From Trichaptum fuscoviolaceum (lineage: Eukaryota; Basidiomycota; Agaricomycetes; Hymenochaetales; Trichaptaceae), in the NCBI GenBank assembly GCA_910574455.1, contig CAJSYZ010000010.1, positions 2,384,770 through 2,448,769 on the forward strand: 64,000 bases of DNA, read 5' to 3'. The position numbers and the translations under genes are program-made. This document shows positions 20,991 through 32,912 of this stretch, piece by piece (the stretch's first letter is position 1; every line of letters begins with the position of its first letter). The notes under the pieces were generated by a model. It had not been told where the DNA came from and searched no databases. It saw only the letters and a program-made list of their open reading frames with translations.

Positions 20991-21003
20991 GGCACTTGCA
21001 TGG
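20991..21003. repeat. 13-bp target-site duplication of LINE copy C (partner at 27403-27415)
   Basis: GGCACTTGCATGG occurs directly next to the poly(T) end (20991-21003) and directly next to the 5' end (27403-27415) of copy C. In copies A, D and unit 1 it occurs once in ORF1. This fixes both ends of the LINE. Confidence 0.95.
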
Positions 21004-21366
21004 TTTTTTTTTTTTTTTTTTTTTTTTTTTTCTTTATTATTCCTGCAGCATAGCTAAGTACATGACCTATCTACAACGGAGGCGCCCGTCATCGAGGTAA
21101 ACTACGAAACTGGGCGGGAGGTGCCCGCCACCGAAGGTGGCGGCTAAGTGGGCGCACCGCCTATTAAAGAAGGGAAAAGGAAGAGGAGAGATCGGTTTAC
21201 ATATCACCACGCCCATGTCAAGGCGCAGGTGAACCTACACTACAAGCACAGACGAAGTTTAGAAAAGAGGGCGCGTCCGGGCACAGTACCTGGGCGTTAA
21301 CCTGGGTAAAGCACCGTTCTGTCTGGGATCGCTGGTGCCTCATACATAGAAGAAAAGTAAGTTGCA

Positions 21367-24300
21367 TCAAAGATCAAGAGGGGGGTCTGAAACGTGACCG
21401 TTAAAATCATAAAGATCCGGGTCCGTGTCCTGAGTGCGTGGTCCAAGGGCGCGCCGTACGTACACACGAAGGGTCGTCAGGTCCATGTCCTGGTCGGTTG
21501 GGAGGCCATCTAGCTCCATCATCGCAAATGCAAGGCGGATGGCAGCTGAGGTGCGCTGAGTGGGGCGGTCGAGATGCCTAGTGAACTTAAGCCACTTGCG
21601 AATCACATCGATAAGGGGTTCGTCTGCCCACTCTGTGTGGTGGGCTGGGAGTGGGGTGCCTTTGGGCCAGACCTTACCAATCCAAGGGCGGAAAGTCTCG
21701 CAACCACCAAGTATGTGGGCGGCGGTCTGGGCAGGCCAAGGGGGGTGATTGTGCCAACGACAGTAGGTGATCAGGCCATTTCTGCGCCTATATTCTGGGC
21801 TCATGCGCATCCAGTACGCCCCGAAGGGGCCAGCGCAGCAGAGGACTTGAGCAACTGCTGAAATCTCAGCGCGGGGGTAGGTGTCCGACATCTCCATGAG
21901 TGCGCGCGGACGACGTTTTGGTGGGCCTGTGATTGCCAAGTACTTGTCGGCAGTTGAGGCAGTAGCATGGGCGAGGTGAGCCTCCCATTGCTTCTGGGCG
22001 TTGAGGGTGTTCTGCTCGCGGAGGGCGGATATCGAAGGAAGGGAAGATGAGGGTGGCAGTTCTGTGGCTTTCTTTGCCTCTTCATCGGCCCATTCGTTTC
22101 CTGGGACGCCTGAGTGACCCGGGCACCAGTGAAACTCGATTTTGAGGTTGGGGTGAATGTCCAGCAGGTTGGTGATGCCTGCTTTCCAAGCGAGTAGTAA
22201 GTGGGCGCCAGGCGCTGATGGCCAGTCGCGGACGATGCGAAGGGCAGTGAGCGAGTCTGACATGAAGACAATGGACTCCACTTCCAGGAGGTGGCGGCCG
22301 AAGTGAGAGGCGGCCCACGCTGGAGCAGACGCAAGGGAGAAGATCTCGGCGTCAGTGGCAGTGGCGATTTTGGGGGAGGCACAGTGTCTGAAGCCCAAGC
22401 GATGTTGACCGCGCATAGCGACAATTGCTGAGCCAGACTTGTGCTCGAGTCTGGAGCCGTCTGTGAAGATTTGGACGGAGGTAGTGGTGCACAGAGAGTT
22501 GGCAGATGCGACAAACGCCTGGCGAGTGTCAGTGTCAACGGGGCCGGCAGGGATGGCAAACTTGAGGCGTCCTCCAGCAAAGGCAAGTGGATCCTCCCAG
22601 GGAGAGTGTGTGTACGCAGGGACCTGTTGGGCAATCGGGACACGGTCGGCAAGCGAAGAAGAGTACAGGCGTGGTTTTTGTGCTGCAGGAATAGCACGTC
22701 TACCTACAGAATGTGGAGTGCGCCAAAGGCGAAGAGCATGATTAGTTTTAAGATAATTGAAATAAAACTGAAACGGGGGCATAGAGCAAAGATAATTGGT
22801 GCTTAGCGGTGAAGCGCCTCGGTAGACACCAAGGATCCACCTGCAAGCGGTGTTTTGGACACCCTGTAGACGAGCCACAAGGGTCTTCTGGCGGGTGCCA
22901 GTGTACCAAACCGGCGCAGCCCATGCGAGGACTGTTCTGACGCAGGCTGAGTAAAGCTGGCGAAGGTTGAGGGCGGACATGCCTCGCTCTGTGTTGGCGA
23001 GCAGGCGAATGGCAGCGAGTGTGGAGAGGCCCTTGGAGCGCATGCGCTCAACATGGGGTTTGAAAGACAAGGCCGGATCCCACCAGATCCCCAACCACCG
23101 AAGTGGGATGGAGGGCTTAATGAGAGAGTGTCCTCGTCGAGTTGGACGCCCCGGGAGTCCCAGCCGCGATATCTTTGGCGACGCCCAGGGGGGTGGAAGT
23201 GGAGGAGCTCGGTCTTCGCGGTCTCGATGTTGAGATTGATGTCGTTGAAGTTCGAGTTGAGGTGGTGGTAAGCGCCTACTAAGTTCCTGCAGTTGGCGGT
23301 GACTGATGTGCCAGTGATGGCAATCATGTGGTCGTCGACGTATGCCAGGAGCTCGCAGTCAGGGTGGTGGAACCGCTGAATCGCAATAGCTGCAAAAAGA
23401 GTGGAGAGAATGGGTGAGACTGGGGAGCCCTGAGGCGTCCCAAAGTCCGGTTTGCGGACGCTAGGGAGTGTAGTGCCATCAAAAGAGATAGCAGCCTCCC
23501 GCCCAGTCATGAAAGAAAGGCACCAGTCCGCCATGTCTGGCGAACAACCTAACTCCAGGAGCCGGTGGTGGAGATGTTGTGGATGAACCGAGTCAAAGAA
23601 GCCTTGTATGTCCACCGCTAGGACAGAGCACACTTTGTCTTCCGACTGGGCTTTCTCCACAATCTGTAAAAGGCGTTGGGCGGCGTCGTAGACAGAGTGT
23701 CCTTGACGACCGCCGTACTGGTTTGGGGGAAGCCAGTTCTGGGTGTTAGCCAGAAACTGGAGACGGTTAGCAATGATCTTCTCAAGGAGTTTCCCTAAGG
23801 TCTCCTCAAGAGTAATCGGTCTGTAGGACCGAGGAGAAAATTGGTCCTTCTTGTTTGGCTTCCTGAGCATTACTACCTTCGTTATCCGCCAGCACGCTGG
23901 GTGGTGGCCCAAGCGCAGACAGTCGTTGAACAAAGATAGCACCTCCTTAGCGAAGGATCCAATCACCCATTTGAGGGGACGGTATCCGACGCCCGAGGGG
24001 CCAGGAGCAGACAAGTTGGAGGTGCCGGCCAGGGCGTCCATAAGCTCTTTCATGAGTATGGGAGGCGCCGCTGCAGTAGGTGGGGGCAGCGGGCGTAAGC
24101 CCGCTGCTGGGAGTGGTGGGGGAGGGGGAAAGTATGTGGAATGGAACAACTCAGCTTTCTCCTGCTCAGAAGTGGTGAAGGTGCCGTCTGGTTTCCTCAG
24201 CGATGGCACAGGAGTGGGACGGATGCCAAGGCCACGCTTGGCCCAGCTCCAGATGTTGGTGGAATTGGCGTCTTTGACCTGTTCTGCATAGAACACGCGA

Positions 24301-25376
24301 CGCGCTGCTCTGGTGGTGGCTTTGAAGGCGCGTTTAGCAGCGGCGCGCAAACGGGCGGTAGGGGCGTCCTTAATTGCCGCGAGAGAGGATGAGCACTCAG
24401 GGGACCACCAGGGGACCTCTGTCTTGGAGCGCTTTCTGGGTTTAGTCATTGACTCCATCGCCGCCACCATTGCAGATTGAATGGCTTTGGCTTTGGCATC
24501 TAGTTCAGCCTTGTCTGACGCAGGAAGCGCGAACGCCTCATGCAGCAAGGGGAAGGCAGTAGCACACCAAGCCTCTCTGTCATCATTAGACAGTCTGGGG
24601 GGCCGTGGAAGGTGGACGAACTGTCCAACTGGCACCTCCCATGTGAGTAGGGTGTGGTCTGAGAGAGCGGAGTGGGAGCTGGTGAATGTGTCCATCACCT
24701 GCTCTGGTGGGATGTTGGGCGCAGTCCAGACCATATCGATCGGACAACGCGGCCCATCTTTACCCGGACGAGTGTCCACATCTGGGTGATGGGCAGGCTC
24801 ATGTCCATGCTCTCGGAAGAAGTCATCCAAGGGTTGCCCCCTGTTTGACTCGGCATTGGAACATGGCAACTCTGACCAGGAACGATGCCGGCGATTGAAG
24901 TCACCAGCGATCGTTAGGGAAGCGGCTATTGCCGGGGTGAGATTGAAGAGAAACGACTCACCTGGGTAAGTGGGGGTTGGGGCGGTGCGCTCTGGAGCCT
25001 GCTGACCGTAGTAATTGCAGAGGCGGACAGTATGGGTAGAGCGAACCTCAATAGTCAGGACATCAGTGCCATGTGACGCTGCACCGACGATAGACCATGA
25101 GTGTGTTGGGAGGGACCGTGAAACGTAAGTAACCACTCGCGGACGAGTGGCCGGTGGGAGGCAGGGGACGTAACCTGGAATAGAAGGGACATTGAAGACG
25201 TCATCTCCCTCTGGGTTAGTCAATGAGGGTTGGGTACCCATCTTGTACCAGGGCGGTTCCTGGATAAGTAGAAGGTGTGGGGGACGGGGATTGTTAGCAA
25301 GAAGAGGAAAAAGAGAATGAATTGCTGCTAATGAGTGGGCAGCATTCCACTGAAGGACACGAAGTGTGTCAATCAT
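21367..25376 (-). pseudogene. LINE ORF2 of copy C, single 2-nt frameshift
   Basis: Starts at ATG 25376 inside the ATGA overlap with ORF1. The frame is open through endonuclease and RT, including YVDD, until about 23124, where a GA dinucleotide run has one extra unit (GAGAGAGTG against GAGAGTG in the other copies). After that shift, IKPSIPLRWLGIWWDP and the RNase H domain continue in another frame to the stop at 21367. No other break was seen. A product would end shortly after the RT (857 codons) and lack RNase H. Confidence 0.92.
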
Positions 25377-27334
25377 TCTCCTTGCTCCATAGTGTCGTCG
25401 GGCGAATCAGAGTCTGAATCAGACTCATCATCGTTTGGTGAGGGGCCATACTTACGCCTCTGAGGGCACTTCACAGATGTGGATCTATGAGGGCCCTGGC
25501 AGTTAGCGCAGAGACGGGGGTGGGAGCATGGGGTGCCAGCTGGGACAGCTTCCTGAGCGCAGGTTGGGCACTTCGAGCGGTGATATTTAGTGGCATGCGG
25601 GCCAGCGCAATACGCACATGTGATAGGGGCCTTACAGCCCCTGCTGGAATGACCAAGTGCCTGGCATCTGTCGCATTGAGAGAAGCCTGGGCGCATTGGT
25701 GGGATGGATAAGCGGAGCCGGATTCCGAAGAGCCACACGGTCGGCTTTTTGAGGAGCTTCTCGCGTATTTCTCCTTTCTCTCTGTCTGCAAAGGTGAAAA
25801 TAACCGGGCAAATCTCGAGTTTCTCTTTCTCGAGTGCATCCGATTGTGCTGTGTAATGGGGGGGGACAATGTACTGGAGGTCGCTAAGGATGGGATTGCT
25901 CTGGAACTCGGCCAGCAGATCCTCCTGAGTGTACGTCATCCGCTGACCCTTGGGAAGAGTAGTGTCCCTAGTAGGGACCATGGAAATCCTAAGGGTGGAC
26001 CGCGGACGGACCCGGGTTGCAGTGAGTACCGGTGGCACTTGCATGGTACCCGTGTAGCAAATGGGAGCCAAGTGAGCACACAGGGCACCCGCATGGCTAT
26101 CAAGAGCGCTTTCGACCGCCATGCCCTCAGTAGAGCCTGGACGGTTAGTGAACGTGCATACAATGCGGCCTTTAGTGTTGAAAACCGCAGACCGCACCAG
26201 AAGACGCTTTGTGGTGGGCAGCTCAGCAAAGAAATTACGCACCGCAGTTGTAAGGGCGGCACCAGACTTGCGCTTAGCTGCTGGGATGTAGGGATTAGCT
26301 GTAAACACCAAGGTTGGCTCCTTGGCATACATCTTGGGTGGCGGTGGTGTGGAACGTCCTGAGGAGGGCGCCTTCTTGGGAGTGGTCCTGCCCGTGGCCT
26401 TGGAGGCTGGGGTGGTAGTGGCAGGGGGTGCTGGGGCAGCGGCCGCTGCCACCTGAGCGTAGGTGAGTGGTACTGGGGCCGGAGCTACCTGGGGGGGTGG
26501 CGGCGGGTTGATGCGAGGGGGGCGAGGTGGAGGCCGGTCGAGTAGAGTCTGCACCTGTCTGGAGAGGGTGCCAACATCGCTGTTCAACTTACTGATGCCT
26601 GCATTCTGCTTCTGCACAACGCGGACTTCCTTGATCAGCTGTCCAAGAGCCTTATTCATAGTGGCCATGCTCTTGCTAGATGCTGGTTCGTCGTCTGGGG
26701 TGGAGGGGGGTACAAATGGTGGGGGGAGTGGGACGCCGGTTTCGGCGTGGTGTTGTTGGAAGGCAGCTGCCGCAAGGTCAGCATACTCTTTGACGTTGGG
26801 ATTAGCATCCTTCCCATCCACAAGTGTCGACAGCATTGTGTAGGTTGCTGCATACAGTCCACCTAGTGTGCTGGCGTTCAACATCATTCGCTCGTGGGGG
26901 GTCTTGCTCAGGTCAGCGAAGTTGGCCGTGAGCTTGTCAGAGAGGGTGTCCCAGAGATGGTACATGCCATGTATCAGTGCCATCTCATGTTCCGGAATGG
27001 AATCAGTGGGGGGAGCAGGGCGCCCCGGTAGTGGGGACAGGACAGAGGCCGTACGCTTCTCACCCGCGCGCGGTGTTGCCGGGAAGGCCAACGGCATATC
27101 AGCATCAGAGCTAGGTGGGAGTGGTGAGGAGGGAGGTAGTACATCGAGTTCCCTTTGTCTGAGCTGTACAGGCAAGCCCAGAGCCGAGGGGACGGGGGTG
27201 GCGGTCGATGTCGTTGCCGGGGCAACAACGGTGACGGAGGGGGGTTGGCCAGTGGCGGCAGCAGCAGCAGACGCTGACGACCGCCCAGGTTTGGCAGGGA
27301 TATTTGGTTTCTTAGATGTGTGGCTGTCTGCCAT
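25373..27334 (-). CDS. LINE ORF1 (CCHC nucleic-acid-binding protein), copy C, intact
   Basis: 653 residues from ATG 27334 (MADSHTSKKPNIPAK) to TGA at 25373. It is the only complete ORF1 in the window. N-terminal low-complexity Ala/Ser/Pro region, central helical and Pro-rich linker, a core around residues 330-530, then the knuckles CDRCQALGHSSRGC, CAYCAGPHATKYHRSKC and CANCQGPHRSTSVKC, and an acidic tail. It is expected to bind LINE RNA and form the RNP with ORF2. A longer open frame upstream only reflects read-in from the unit 2 arm across the insertion junction; the conserved ATG is the start. Confidence 0.92.
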   Translation of the reverse strand: MADSHTSKKPNIPAKPGRSSASAAAAATGQPPSVTVVAPATTSTATPVPSALGLPVQLRQRELDVLPPSSPLPPSSDADMPLAFPATPRAGEKRTASVLSPLPGRPAPPTDSIPEHEMALIHGMYHLWDTLSDKLTANFADLSKTPHERMMLNASTLGGLYAATYTMLSTLVDGKDANPNVKEYADLAAAAFQQHHAETGVPLPPPFVPPSTPDDEPASSKSMATMNKALGQLIKEVRVVQKQNAGISKLNSDVGTLSRQVQTLLDRPPPRPPRINPPPPPQVAPAPVPLTYAQVAAAAAPAPPATTTPASKATGRTTPKKAPSSGRSTPPPPKMYAKEPTLVFTANPYIPAAKRKSGAALTTAVRNFFAELPTTKRLLVRSAVFNTKGRIVCTFTNRPGSTEGMAVESALDSHAGALCAHLAPICYTGTMQVPPVLTATRVRPRSTLRISMVPTRDTTLPKGQRMTYTQEDLLAEFQSNPILSDLQYIVPPHYTAQSDALEKEKLEICPVIFTFADREKGEIREKLLKKPTVWLFGIRLRLSIPPMRPGFSQCDRCQALGHSSRGCKAPITCAYCAGPHATKYHRSKCPTCAQEAVPAGTPCSHPRLCANCQGPHRSTSVKCPQRRKYGPSPNDDESDSDSDSPDDTMEQGE

Positions 27335-28771
27335 GCCTAACCGATGGGAGCGGGGGGGCTCGACCAAATCGGGAAGGTAGTGGTTAGAGGTCAAGAAGGA
27401 TGGGCACTTGCATGGTACCCGTGTAGCAAATGGGAGCCAAGTGAGCACACAGGGCACCCGCATGGCTATCAAGAGCGCTTTCAACCGCCATGCCCTCAGT
27501 AGAGCCTGGACGGTTAGTGAACGTGCATACAATGCGGCCTTTAGTGTTGAAAACCGCAGACCGCACCAGAAGACGCTTTGTGGTGGGCAGCTCAGCAAAG
27601 AAATTACGCACCGCAGTTGTAAGGGCGGCACCAGACTTGCGCTTAGCTGCTGGGATGTAGGGATTAGCTGTAAACACCAGGGTCGGCTCCTTGGCATACA
27701 TCTTGGGTGGTGGGGGTGAGGAACGTCCTGAGGAGGGCGCCTTCTTGGGAGTGGTCCTGCCCGTGGCCTTGGAGGCTGGGGTGGTAGTGGCAGGGGGTGC
27801 TGGGGCAGCAACAGCTGCCACCTGAGCATAGGTGAGTGGGACTGGGGCTGGAGCTACCTGGGGAGGTGGCGGCGGGTTGATGCGAGGGGGGCGAGGTGGA
27901 GGCCGGTCGAGTAGAGTCTGCACCTGTCTGGAGAGGGTGCCAACATCGCTGTTCAACTTACTGATGCCTGCATTCTGCTTCTGCACAACGCGGACTTCCT
28001 TGATCAGCTGTCCAAGAGCCTTGTTCATAGTAGTCATGCTCTTGCTAGATGCTGGTTCGTCGTCTGGGGTGGGGGGGGGTACAAATGGTGGGGGGAGTGG
28101 GACGCCGGTTTCAGCGTGGTGTTGTTGGAAGGCAGCTGCCGCACGGTCAGCATACTCTTTGACGTTGGGATTAGCATCCTTCCCATCCACAAGTGTCGAC
28201 AGCATTGTGTAGGTTGCTGCATACAGTCCACCTAGTGTGCTGGCGTTCAACATCATTCGCTCGTGGGGGGTCTTGCTCAGGTCAGCGAAGTTGGCCGTGA
28301 GCTTGTCAGAGAGGGTGTCCCAGAGATGGTACATGCCATGTATTAGTGCCATCTCATGTTCCGGAATGGAATCAGTGGGGGGAGCAGGGCGCCCCGGTAG
28401 TGGGGACAGGACAGAGGCCGTACGCTTCTCACCCGCGCGCGGTGTTGCCGGGAAGGCCAACGGCATATCAGCATCAGAGCTAGGTGGGAGTGGTGAGGAG
28501 GGTGGTAGTACATCGAGTTCCCTTTGTCTGAGCTGTACAGGCGAGCCCAGAGCCGAGGGGACGGGGGTGGCGGTCGATGTCGTTGCCGGGGCAACAACGG
28601 TGACGGAGGGGGGTTGGCCAGTGGCGGCGGCAGCAGCAGACGCTGACGACCGACCAGGTTTGGCCGCGATAGACGGTTTCTTAGATGTGTGGCTGTCTGC
28701 CATGCCTAACCGATGGGAGCGGGGGGGCTCGACCAAATCGGGAAGGTAGTGGTTAGAGGTCAAGAAGGATG

Positions 28772-31700
28772 CCGGCCACCCGTCCGCGAGTGGTTACTTA
28801 CGTTTCACGGTCCCTCCCAACACACTCATGGTCTATCGTCGGTGCAGCGTCACATGGCACTGACGTCCTGACTATTGAGGTTCGCTCTACCCACACTGTC
28901 CGCCTCTGCAATTACTATGGCCAGCAGGCGCCAGGTAGGGTAGCCCCAACCCCCACTTACCCAGGTGAGTCGTTTCTCTTCAGTCTCACCCCGGCAATAG
29001 CTGCTTCCCTAACGATCGCTGGCGACTTCAATCGCCGGCATCGTTCCTGGTCAGAGTTGCCATGTTCCAATGCCGAGTCAAACAGGGGGCAACCCTTGGA
29101 TGACTTCTTCCGAGAGCATGGACATGAGCCTGCCCATCACCCAGATGTGGACACTCGTCCGGGTAAAGATGGGCCGCACTGTCCGATCGATATGGTCTGG
29201 ACTGCGCCCAATATCCCACCAGAGCAGGTGATGGACACATTCACCAGCTCCCACTCCGCTCTCTCAGACCACACCCTACTCACATGGGAGGTGCCAGTTG
29301 GACCGTTCGTCCACCTTCCACGGCCCCCCAGACTGTCTAATGACGACAGAGAGGCGTGGTGTGCTACTGCCTTTCCCTTGCTGCATGAGGCGTTCGCGCT
29401 TCCTGCGTCAGACAAGGCTGAACTAGATGCCAAAGCCAAAGCCATTCAATCTGCAATGGTGTCGGCGATGGAGTCAATGACTAAACCCAGAAAGCGCTCC
29501 AAGACAGAGGTCCCCTGGTGGTCCCCTGAGTGCTCATCCTCTCTCGCGGCAATTAAGGACGCCCCTACCGCCCTTTTGCGCGCCGCTGCTAAACGCGCCT
29601 TCAAAGCCACCACCAGAGCAGCGCGTCGCGTGTTCTATGCAGAACAGGTCAAAGACGCCAATTCCACCAACATCTGGAGCTGGGCCAAGCGTGGCCTCGG
29701 CATCCGCCCTACACCTGTGCCTTCGCTGAGGAAACCAGACGGCACCTTCACCACTACTGAGCAGGAGAAAGCTGAGTTGTTCCATTCTACCTACTTTCCC
29801 CCTCCCCCACCACTTCCAGCAGCGGGCTTACGCCCGCTGCCCCCACCTTCTGCAGCGGCGCTTCCCATACTCATGAAAGAGCTTATGGACGCCCTGGCCG
29901 GCACCTCCAACTTGTCTGCTCCTGGCCCCTCGGGCGTCGGATACCGTCCCCTCAAATGGGTGATTGGATCCTTCGCTAAGGAGGTGCTATCTTTGTTCAA
30001 CGACTGTCTGCGCTTGGGCCACCACCCAGCGTGCTGGCGGATAACAAAGGTAGTAATGCTCAGGAAGCCAAACAAGAAGGACCAATTCTCTCCTCGGTCA
30101 TACAGACCGATTACTCTTGAGGAGACCTTAGGGAAACTCCTTGAGAAGATCATAGCTAACCGTCTCCAGTTTCTGGCTAACACCCAGAACTGGCTTCCCC
30201 CAAACCAGTATGAAGGTCGTCAAGGGCATTCTGTCTATGACGCCGCCCAACGCCTTTTACAGATTGTGGAGAAAGCCCAGTCGGAAGACAAAGTGTGCTC
30301 TGTCCTAGCGGTGGACATACAAGGCTTCTTTGACTCGGTTCATCCACAACATCTCCACCACCGGCTCTTGGAGTTAGGTTGTTCGCCAGACATGGCGGAC
30401 TGGTGCCTTTCCTTCATGACCGGGCGGGAGGCTGCTATCTCTTTTGATGGCACCACACTCCCTAGCGTCCGTAAACCGGACTTTGGGACGCCTCAGGGCT
30501 CCCCTGTCTCACCCATTCTCTCCACTCTTTTTGCAGCTATTGCGATTCAGCGGTTCCGCCACCCTGACTGCGAGCTCCTAGCATACGTCGATGACCACAT
30601 GATTGCCATCACTGGCTCATCAGTCACCGCCAACTGCAGGAACTTAGTAGGCACCTATCACCACCTCAACTCGCTCTTCAACGACATCAATCTCAACATC
30701 GAGACCGCGAAGACCGAGCTCCTCCATTTCCACCCCCCTGGGCGTCGCCACAGATATCGCGGCTGGGACTCCCGGGGCGTCCAACTCGACGAGGACACTC
30801 TCATTAAGCCCTCCATCCCACTTCGGTGGTTGGGGATCTGGTGGGACCCGGCCTTGTCTTTCAAACCCCATGTTGAGCGCATGCGCTCCAAGGGCCTCTC
30901 CACACTCGCTGCCATCCGCCTGCTCGCCAACACAGAGCGAGGCATGTCCGCCCTCAACCTTCGCCAGCTCTACTCAGCCTGCGTCAGAACAGTCCTCGCA
31001 TGGGCTGCGCCGGTTTGGTACACTGGCACCCGCCAGAAGACCCTTGTGGCTCGTCTACAGGGCGTCCAAAACACCGCTTGCAGGTGGATCCTTGGTGTTT
31101 ACCGAGGCGCTTCACCGCTAAGCACCAATTACCTTTGCTCTATGCCCCCGTTTCAGTTTTATTTCAATTATCTTAAAACTAATCATGCTCTTCGCCTTTG
31201 GCGCACTCCACATTCTGTAGGTAGACGTGCTATTCCTGCAGCACAAAAACCACGCCTGTATTCTTCTTCGCTTGCCGACCGTGTCCCGATTGCCCAACAG
31301 GTCCCTGCGTACACACACTCTCCCTGGGAGGATCCACTTGCTTTTGCTGGAGGACGCCTCAAGTTTGCCATCCCTGCCGGTCCCGTTGACACTGACACTC
31401 GCCAGGCGTTTGTCGCATCTGCCAACTCTCTGTGCACCACATCCTCCGTCCAGATCTTCACAGACGGCTCCAGACTCGAGCACAAGTCTGGCTCAGCAAT
31501 TGTCGCTATGCGCGGTCACCATCGCTTGGGCTTCAGACACTGCGCTTCTCCCAAAATCGCCACTGCCACTGACGCTGAGATCTTCTCCCTTGCGTCTGCT
31601 CCAGCTTGGGCCGCCTCTCACTTCGGCCGCCACCTCCTGGAAGTGGAGTCCATTGTCTTCATGTCAGACTCGCTAACCGCCCTCCGCCTTGTCCGCGACT

Positions 31701-32557
31701 GGCCTTCAGCGCCTGGCGCCCACCTTCTACTCGCTTGGAAAGCAGGCATCACCAACCTGCTGGACATTCACCCCAACCTCAAAATCGAGTTTCACTGGTG
31801 CCCGGGTCACTCAGGCGTCCCAGGAAACGAATGGGCTGATGAAGAGGCAAAGAAAGCCACAGAACTGCCACCCTCATCTTCCCTTCCTTCGATATCCGCC
31901 CTCCGCGAGCAGAACACCCTCAATGCCCAGAAGCAATGGGAGGCCCATCTCGCCCATGCCACTGCCTCAACTGCCGACAAGTACTTGGCAATCACAGGCC
32001 CACCAAAACGTCGTCCGCGCGCACTCATGGAGATGTCGGACACCTACCCCCGCGCTGAGATTTCAGCAGTTGCTCAAGTCCTCTGCTGCGCTGGCCCCTT
32101 TGGGGCGTACTGGATGCGCATGAGCCCAGAATATAGGCGCAGAAACGGCCTGATCACCTACTGTCGTTGGCACAATCACCCCCCTTGGCCTGCCCAGACC
32201 GCCGCCCACATACTTGGTGGTTGCGAGACTTTCCGCCCTTGGATTGGAAAGGTCTGGCCCAAAGGCACCCCACTCCCAGCCCACCACACATAGTGGGCAG
32301 ACGAACCCCTCATCGACGTGATTCGCAAGTGGCTTAAGTTCACTAGGCATCTCGACCGCCCCACTCAGCGCACCTCAGCTGCCATCCGCCTTGCATTTGC
32401 AATGATGGAGCTAGATGGCCTCCCAACCGACCAGGACATGGACCTGACGACCCTTCATGTGTACGTACGGCGCGCCCTTGGACCACGCACTCAGGACACG
32501 GACCCGGATCTTTATGATTTTAACGGTCACGTTTCAGACCCTCCTCTTGATCTTTGA
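28772..32557 (+). pseudogene. LINE ORF2 of unit 2: 5'-truncated, premature TAG
   Basis: Open from the junction (ATRPRVVTYV) through the rest of the endonuclease, RT (AYVDDHMIAIT) and RNase H to a TAG at 32291-32293, which replaces the Glu codon of copy A. The last 88 codons follow in frame from there to 32557. Unit 1 has the same TAG but not the reverse: its 2-nt deletion is absent here, where GCGTCGCGTGTTCTATG is intact. The first 74 residues with early endonuclease motifs are missing. Confidence 0.9.
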
Positions 32558-32912
32558 TGCAACTTACTTCTTTTATGTATGAGGCACCAGCGATCCCAGA
32601 CAGAACGGTGCTTTACCCAGGTTAACGCCCAGGTACTGTGCCCGGACGCGCCCTCTTTTCTAAACTTCGTTTGTGCTTGTAGTGTAGGTTCACCTGCACC
32701 TTGACATGGGCGCGGTGATATGTAAACCAATCTCTCCTCTTCCTTTCCCTTTCTTTAATAGGCGGTGCGCCCACTTAGCCGCCACCTTCGGTGGCGGGCA
32801 CCTCCCGCCCAGTTTCGTAGTTTACCTCGATGACGGGCGCCTCCGTCGTAGATAGGTCATGTACTTAGCTATGCTGCAGGAATAATAAAGCCAAAAAAAA
32901 AAAAAAAAAAAA

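Larger units (their letters stand above)
21004..27402 (-). mobile_element. Full-length Tad1-like LINE, copy C (youngest)
   Basis: 6,399 bp. The poly(A) is a T-run of 28 at 21004-21031, the 5' end is CATCCTTCTTGACC at 27402, and a 13-bp target duplication flanks the element. It carries an intact ORF1 and an ORF2 with one 2-nt frameshift. It lies inside ORF1 of unit 2, in the same orientation as that arm. The perfect duplication and long tail suggest it is one of the last LINE events here. Confidence 0.95.
20433..28703 (-). pseudogene. LINE ORF1 of unit 2, 3'-truncated and split by copy C
   Basis: Frame opens at ATG 28703 (MADSHTSKKPSIAAK) and is open to 27416, where copy C is inserted after the codons for YTGTMQV. 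It resumes at 21003 (PPVLTATRVRP) and runs to GPHRSTS at 20433, the same truncation as unit 1. Apart from the insertion I see no frame break. The last knuckle cysteine and tail are missing. Confidence 0.85.
20433..32912 (+). mobile_element. Twin-primed LINE insertion, unit 2 (tandem copy of unit 1), host of copy C
   Basis: The structure repeats unit 1. It has an antisense arm (20433-21003 plus 27416-28771; 1,927 nt after removing copy C and one copy of its target duplication, exactly the 1,927 nt of unit 1), then sense ORF2 from 28772, the 3'UTR and a 20-nt poly(A) ending at 32912. The arm start (GATGTGGATC), the head-to-head junction (GGATGCCGGCCACC) and the TAG in ORF2 are shared with unit 1, so one is a duplicate of the other. 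Its right flank is copy D. Confidence 0.88.

Noticed and set aside
25373..27829. 818-codon minus-strand frame that appears to be one large protein
   Set aside because: It runs from the unit 2 ORF1 arm in another frame across the insertion junction into copy C ORF1. The real start is the conserved ATG at 27334.
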